Below the pieces are notes generated by a model. It saw only the letters and a list, made by a program, of their open reading frames with translations, had not been told where the DNA came from and searched no databases. Of a DNA stretch of 64,000 nucleotides, positions 59,601 to 64,000 are shown piece by piece. This DNA comes from Mnemiopsis leidyi (Eukaryota > Ctenophora > Tentaculata > Lobata > Bolinopsidae), in assembly GCA_000226015.1 (NCBI GenBank), contig JH153375.1:195329-259328 (forward strand), in the 5' to 3' direction. Positions within the stretch are counted from its first letter, which is position 1, and every line of letters begins with the position of its first letter. A program made the position numbers and the translations under genes.

Positions 59601-62218
59601 TCAGAAGTCTCTCGTCTTTCAACTCTAAATTTGAGAAAATATAAGCTGTAAGAAACGAACATAAAAACGTTAGGCGTCCTTAACTCGCGGTAGTCAATGC
59701 TAAGAACAATTCTAACATATTATCTAGTTATACCAACCAAATAAACAGGAGACCAAATTCAAATTTAGGAGACGAAGTCATGCAATATTCCTTACCGATA
59801 GTGTAGGTGGTACTAAGTAAATCTAGATAATCTAATGCAATATTCCTTACCGATAGTGTAGGCGGTACTAAGTAAATCTAGATAATCTTCTGAGTCTACA
59901 AACAATCTTCCTGAGATGGTCTTGTGAAGAGACAAAGACGCGTCGTCCGAGTAACCCTCTCTTTTTCTCGTGATTTTCTGTAAATTTAAAGGTGAATGGT
60001 TGTGAAAATGCATATAATCAGTAATCATTGATCAGGAAAAAGGTTTGAAGCGTTTTTGCTCCAGAAAACGGAGCAAAATAAAACAAAAAGAATGAACGAC
60101 GTTTTAAAAATCGAAAACGAACAGCTGGATTTATGAGGTTCAGTTTCTGATTATTCGTTTCCTTGGCAACATCCGCAAAAACACTTTTGTAACTGAAGAA
60201 CTTCGGGTCGATCTTGTCTGGTGCTAGAAAATGCTGAAAATATCAAAGTTATAATGGAGCAATGTGAAACAAAGTTCTTATACAACATCGATGAAGCTGA
60301 GAGCAGTTCTTACCCATTCGGCCTTCCCAAATCCTTAAAAAGACTCTATACTAGTCAATCAGGAGCAATACCTGACAAACTACGAAGATTTCTGCTGATT
60401 CATTTCTGGACGCTTGTGGTTTAGTAGCATTGACCTTCTTGAAAAACTGAAACATAACAGTGGTTTTAGACATAAGAAAAGACGCTCATTTATAGATCAG
60501 CATTTATAACAAATTAAGTCTATAACATTGTATAACATTGTGCTATCATTGCCTCACTGACTACAACACTACTGACCTGCTGAAAGACCCACAACAGAGC
60601 CTGATAGTCTTTACTCCTGAATATTTTAGTTACGAATGTTCCTCCTTCTTTTAGAAACTCTGCAGCCAGTTTGAATGCAGACAGTGTCAATTGAGCTGAA
60701 ATTATGAACTAAGCTTTGAAATTCAAGAAACAAAGCGTAAAAAATTGTTTTGCTTCAGGAATATTTGCTACAACTCAAAATGACATCCAAAAGCATAAAT
60801 CCATTGTAAGACATTAAAAGGTTTACCTTGACTGAAAGCGTCCTGTGCCCAAGCTTGTCCGACGTTAGGAGCTCCATCATTGAGCACACAGTCCGCTTTC
60901 CACGTTAACATTTGCTTCTTCAACTTAGCTCTACAGCTATCTGATGTTATGTCGTCCACAAACGTAGTTACGTTCGGGATGGGTCTGTGAGAAAGGTGTT
61001 GTTAAACTTTGTTATGTTGCGTCAATAACTTTTTTTTTCTATTTTATTACACCTGTACCCAGGCTTTTACAGTTATACTGAAGGGGCTCCTAGAAGATCC
61101 CAGATCTTTTAACGGAGACCCTTCTCGTTTAACCCTCAATCACGGTTTCCCGGTCATTCGGCTGAGTCGACCGAAGAAGATTGCATAGGCAATTGCCCTT
61201 AGCGTAATCCTCTAGGATTGGCGGATCTGAGTATCGAACTCCGATCCCCCGCATAAGAAGTCGGTGTAGATATCACTACAGCACCAATGTTGTTGAGTGG
61301 TGCATCCGAATATTTGCTTGATGCAGGGGACTTGTTACTTCTTAGGTCAACATTTTGTTGTTAAACTTTGTTACAAACGTTGTTGCATTCCCATTTAGCA
61401 ACTTACTTGATAGGAGCGAGATCAACCCCGATAATGAGAGAGGAAACAGGCATGAAACGAGCAGCGACCTGACACCAACCTCCCGGAGCAGCACACAGAT
61501 CTATACATACTCGGGAATTCTCCAGAAAACCGAACTTTCGGTTTAGTTGGATAAGCTTGAAGGCAGACCTGGCTCTGTAACCTGAGAGGAAGAGTTGGGT
61601 TAGTTTGATCACGTGATGTGTTGGGAGGAAGAGTTGGGTTAGTTTGATCACGTGATGTGTTGGGAGGAAGAGTTGGGTTAGTTTGATCACGTGATGTGTT
61701 GGGAGGAAGAGTTGGGTTAGTTTGATCGCATAATGTGTTGGGTGGAAGAGTTGGGTTAGTTTGATCACGTGATGTGTTGGGAGGAAGAGTTGGGTTAGTT
61801 TGATCACGTGATGTGTTGGGAGGGAGAGTTGGGTTAGTTTGATCACGTGATGTGTTGGGAGGAAGAGTTGGGTTGGTTTGATCACGTGATGTGTTAGGAG
61901 GAAGGGTTGGGTTAGTTTGATCACGTGATGTGATGGGTGGAAGAGTTGGGTTGGTTTGATTGTTATCACGTGATGTGTTATAAAGCGTCCGAACCCAAAG
62001 GTCGCTAAATTTTCTTTCAGTACTTTCCCGTGAGATTATGAAGTGTTAGATTTTAGATAACCGTGAGTTGTTGGTGATTCAAATTTACTCTAATAGTAAG
62101 TTTCCAGAAAATTACAAAAAGTTCGAGCTTCACTTCAGTTTTAAGACGTACCAGTTTCCTTAGCAAGGTGATAGAACTTGTCCTTACGGGCTTTTCCAAC
62201 TTTCTGCTTCTTACCCAT
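56668..62218 (-). CDS. FTSJ3: pre-rRNA 2'-O-ribose methyltransferase FTSJ3 (SPB1)
   Basis: A nucleolar AdoMet-dependent 2'-O-methyltransferase for pre-rRNA. Sixteen exons close exactly to 823 residues (human 847): 62218-62152, 61581-61407, 60984-60827, 60695-60577, 60446-60372, 60233-60123, 59977-59851, 59645-59528, 59327-59225, 59060-58866, 58682-58544, 58440-58307, 58139-57700, 57499-57322, 57127-56968 and 56840-56668. It opens [20 protein letters not shown]. The FtsJ domain (about 1-205) has SAFKLIQLN with the first catalytic Lys, the SAM-binding [21 protein letters not shown] (Asp), [12 protein letters not shown] (Lys) and SAEIFVV (Glu): the full K-D-K-E set. Long acidic Glu/Asp stretches follow, then an SPB1_C domain (WFVDEEK...[14 protein letters not shown]) and a basic tail. 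The exon 6 donor (GTTCGT) is weak and is the least certain junction. Confidence 0.95.
59781..59890. repeat. 55-bp tandem duplication of the FTSJ3 exon 7 donor
   Basis: 59781-59835 and 59836-59890 are identical but for one base. Each copy contains the last bases of FTSJ3 exon 7 plus the donor ACTATCG|GTAAGG, so two equal 5' splice sites lie 55 bp apart (donors at 59850 and 59795). Use of the distal one shifts frame and reaches a stop soon after. Confidence 0.93.
60997..61373 (-). mobile_element. tRNA-derived SINE in FTSJ3 intron 2
   Basis: Read on the minus strand, the element starts near 61290 with a tRNA-like head: GGTGCTGTAGTGATATC (D-arm/A-box like) and, about 30 nt on, GGAGTTCGATACTC (T-arm/B-box like), the two parts of a Pol III internal promoter. 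A body of about 170 bp follows and ends GGTGTAATAAAATAG plus nine A residues (61039-61031). The direct repeat TGTTGTTAAACTTTGTTA lies on both sides (60997-61014 and 61356-61373) and is a candidate target-site duplication, although a few extra bases separate it from the A-tail and from the head. The insertion ends 12 bp from the exon 3 acceptor. Confidence 0.72.
61586..61979. repeat. 39-bp E-box minisatellite, about 10 copies, in FTSJ3 intron 1
   Basis: Ten copies of a 39-bp unit. Most units carry TTTGATCACGTGATGTG, which contains the CACGTG E-box inside the longer palindrome ATCACGTGAT; one copy has lost it (TTTGATCGCATAATGTG). The last copy on the minus strand runs into the exon 2 acceptor and supplies its pyrimidine tract (CTCTTCCTCTCAG). 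Because 39 is divisible by 3, the array is open in frame with exon 2. Confidence 0.95.
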
Positions 62219-63171
62219 TCTGTCTAAGTTTTTAATGTCTATTAGCTATTTAAGCAACGATATCGGAGTTTTAGTGTGCACTATAAATACGAAATCTTGC
62301 CATTGAGGACTGGTAAAAGATTATTTCCTTTATGAGATTCAGATTTACGTCACACCACTTATCTTTGGAGACAAGAGGACAAACTGACTGCAACCTTGAA
62401 TCTCTCTTAGATGATAACCGATATCTTACCTGACTAATACTCATCTAGATCTCCACATGAGTTTTTCTCATTTTCTTCATCAATTCAACAATACAAACCG
62501 AAATGAACAAAAATTGCAATAATGTAAACGATACAACACAATCTTAGATTAAATCAACATTCCATTTTCTATCCAATATGTCCATCGGTAGACCATTAAA
62601 ATGAATAATCAGCATTTAGTATTATTATATGAACTTTTTTCTTTAGTAGCCTTAAAATGCTCAAATAAATGTAATAAAACAGCAGCAACCCTGCATGTAG
62701 CAGATTCTCATTAGTAAAAATATTTAAATTTTGCTGAAAAGTTTCAAGAAAAAATCAACGAAAACTCATAAAACACCTCTTAAATCTAGGGGAATAGCAA
62801 CTCTGTTTTCACACAAAAATATAATTTCCTGATTTACTTTCAGCGTCACCCATCAAGCAGGTTTTGTCAGCATTACACACACAAAATAAGATGCAAGACA
62901 CGAAACAGCATAATACTTGTTCTTTTTTACACTATAAAAAATAGGGTGAAGTTATTCTTTTCTTGATTAAGTTATGTTCTTTGATCGACGCCGGACAAAC
63001 TTAAGCTACCAGTTATGATACTGGATATTTTAAAGAATTGATTTGTACGAGTTTTAGTCTATAATTGAAGTTCTTGGACTTCTAAATATTTGGGTCCAGC
63101 AAGACTTAAAAATTAATGCCCTTCTAAAATTAATTTCTTTAAACATTTTATCATTAAACCAAGTGAGGAAG
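62219..63171. other. intergenic, upstream of FTSJ3
   Basis: 953 bp containing the FTSJ3 promoter and the 3'-UTR of the next gene. AT-rich; nothing more seen. Confidence 0.5.
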
Positions 63172-64000
63172 TTAGTTGTTGATGCCAGTAAGACTGGCAA
63201 TGCTGTGGTTGAGAGGCTTAGCGTCATTCTGCTCCGGTTCCGGCGACATGGTGTCTCGGTAGTCAGCTGAGGACAGCATCACGTTACTGCTGCTGTAGGG
63301 CGGCGTGAAACAGTCGCTGGAGAAACTGTGGTCGAGGGAACGGTTAGTAATTATAGAATACGTAGGGGGGACATGAGGAACTACACAGTAGTTTGAATTA
63401 TGGTTTATCGATTTTGAACAATATGTCATTATTTTACCATAACATTGCTCATATTTTCAGCTAAAAACTAGTATTTAGCCGACCTAAAACCTTGTATCGG
63501 AAGTGCTTGTGAGGTAGATATCACCGGCTGAGGAGTCCATCATGGAATGTTTGGAATCCTCGTCCCCCTCCTCCTGCATTCCGTTGTACGGTTGACAAAT
63601 TTGAGAGATGGAGAAGTCTGTTACGTTCGTGTTTCTGAAAAATGATAGTTAAGAGTATTTAAACACCAAAAAGGTCAATACAAAACCATATTTTAGCCAT
63701 AAAAATTGTAAATAACATTTATTATTAATTAAAATTGTAAACTTATTAAACACCACTATTAAGAAACATCTTTTACTCAGTGGTGTTAAACCCGATAGCA
63801 ACAAAAGAGCTATATATACAAAAAAGGTCAAAAATGAATACCATATATACAAACACCAGGCTAACATTAAAGCTAATAATAAATTAAAGGCTGAGGATAA
63901 AAGTTAAGAATTAAAATAAAAATGTGTCGTGGTGGTTTTAAAAGCCAATAAACTGAATGTAAGAACTAATACAATTAAACAATAATTGGACAACTTACTT
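63172..64000 (-). CDS. 3' end of an unrecognised gene, Ser/Pro-rich acidic tail
   Basis: Two terminal exons splice in frame: 63634-63491 and 63325-63172 (AG|T, phase 2). A third exon ends at the window edge, where AA|GTAAGT at 63999-63993 gives the matching phase. The peptide is rich in Ser, Asp and Thr (EEGDEDSKHSMMDSSAGDIY, then SFSSDCFTPPYSSS and MSPEPEQND) and has no hydrophobic segment. It looks like a disordered regulatory tail of a transcription factor or receptor, with possible proline-directed phosphorylation sites and a TPPYS motif. I do not recognise the family. The rest of the gene is outside the window. Confidence 0.6.

Noticed and set aside
61403-61969. 188-codon frame combining a 13-residue repeat with an FtsJ domain start
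   Set aside because: It is the intron-1 minisatellite read through into FTSJ3 exon 2. The splice acceptor and the alignment show that the repeat part is intronic.

Overview
This is a nuclear window from a eukaryote, almost certainly a non-bilaterian or otherwise early-branching animal. The DNA is AT-rich. The genes carry many short introns with GT-AG ends, and the repertoire is metazoan: PIGT, INTS3, NOP9, CMC1, NIP7, TCEANC2-like, FTSJ3, a type-B carboxylesterase, a BPI/LBP-like protein and an apple-domain protein. At least four intronless genes lie inside introns of other genes. A high frequency of nested intronic genes has been reported for ctenophores, so a ctenophore is my best guess. 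It is an inference; the sequence alone does not name the species.

Layout. (1) 1-9169: PIGT on the minus strand, 11 exons recognised. The exon(s) for the C-terminal membrane segment were not found and may lie before base 1. Its intron 2 holds an intronless HSP70-like gene and a foldback element. Its intron 4 holds an intronless BPI-like gene on the opposite strand. (2) 10.5-11.0 kb: a small secreted apple/PAN-type protein on the plus strand. (3) 11.3-17.3 kb: INTS3, minus, 15 exons. (4) 17.6-44.3 kb: NOP9, minus, 12 exons. Ten exons lie within 39.8-44.3 kb and the last two at 17.6-18.3 kb, separated by a 21.5-kb intron. Two tandem intronless genes for about 1000-residue PLP-dependent decarboxylases sit in that intron. 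(5) 44.7-48.6 kb: CMC1, NIP7 and a TCEANC2-like gene, all minus. (6) 49.8-54.0 kb: a secreted carboxylesterase with an intact catalytic triad, 11 exons. (7) 56.7-62.2 kb: FTSJ3/SPB1, 16 exons, with an E-box minisatellite and a tRNA-derived SINE in its first two introns. (8) 63.2-64.0 kb: the 3' end of an unrecognised gene.

How the genes relate. NIP7, NOP9 and FTSJ3 are all ribosome-biogenesis factors of the nucleolus. INTS3 and the TCEANC2-like protein act around RNA polymerase II. PIGT works in the ER GPI-anchor transamidase, and CMC1 in mitochondrial cytochrome oxidase assembly. Twelve of fourteen genes read from the minus strand. The most unusual content is the pair of decarboxylase genes hidden in the NOP9 intron. 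They look like the products of duplication followed by patchy gene conversion, and they may have arrived as an intronless copy or by transfer.

Exon coordinates were read by eye from splice sites, reading frame and similarity to remembered family members. The models for PIGT (as far as it goes), CMC1, INTS3, FTSJ3 and the carboxylesterase close in frame across every junction. NOP9 has one uncertain junction, exon 9/10.
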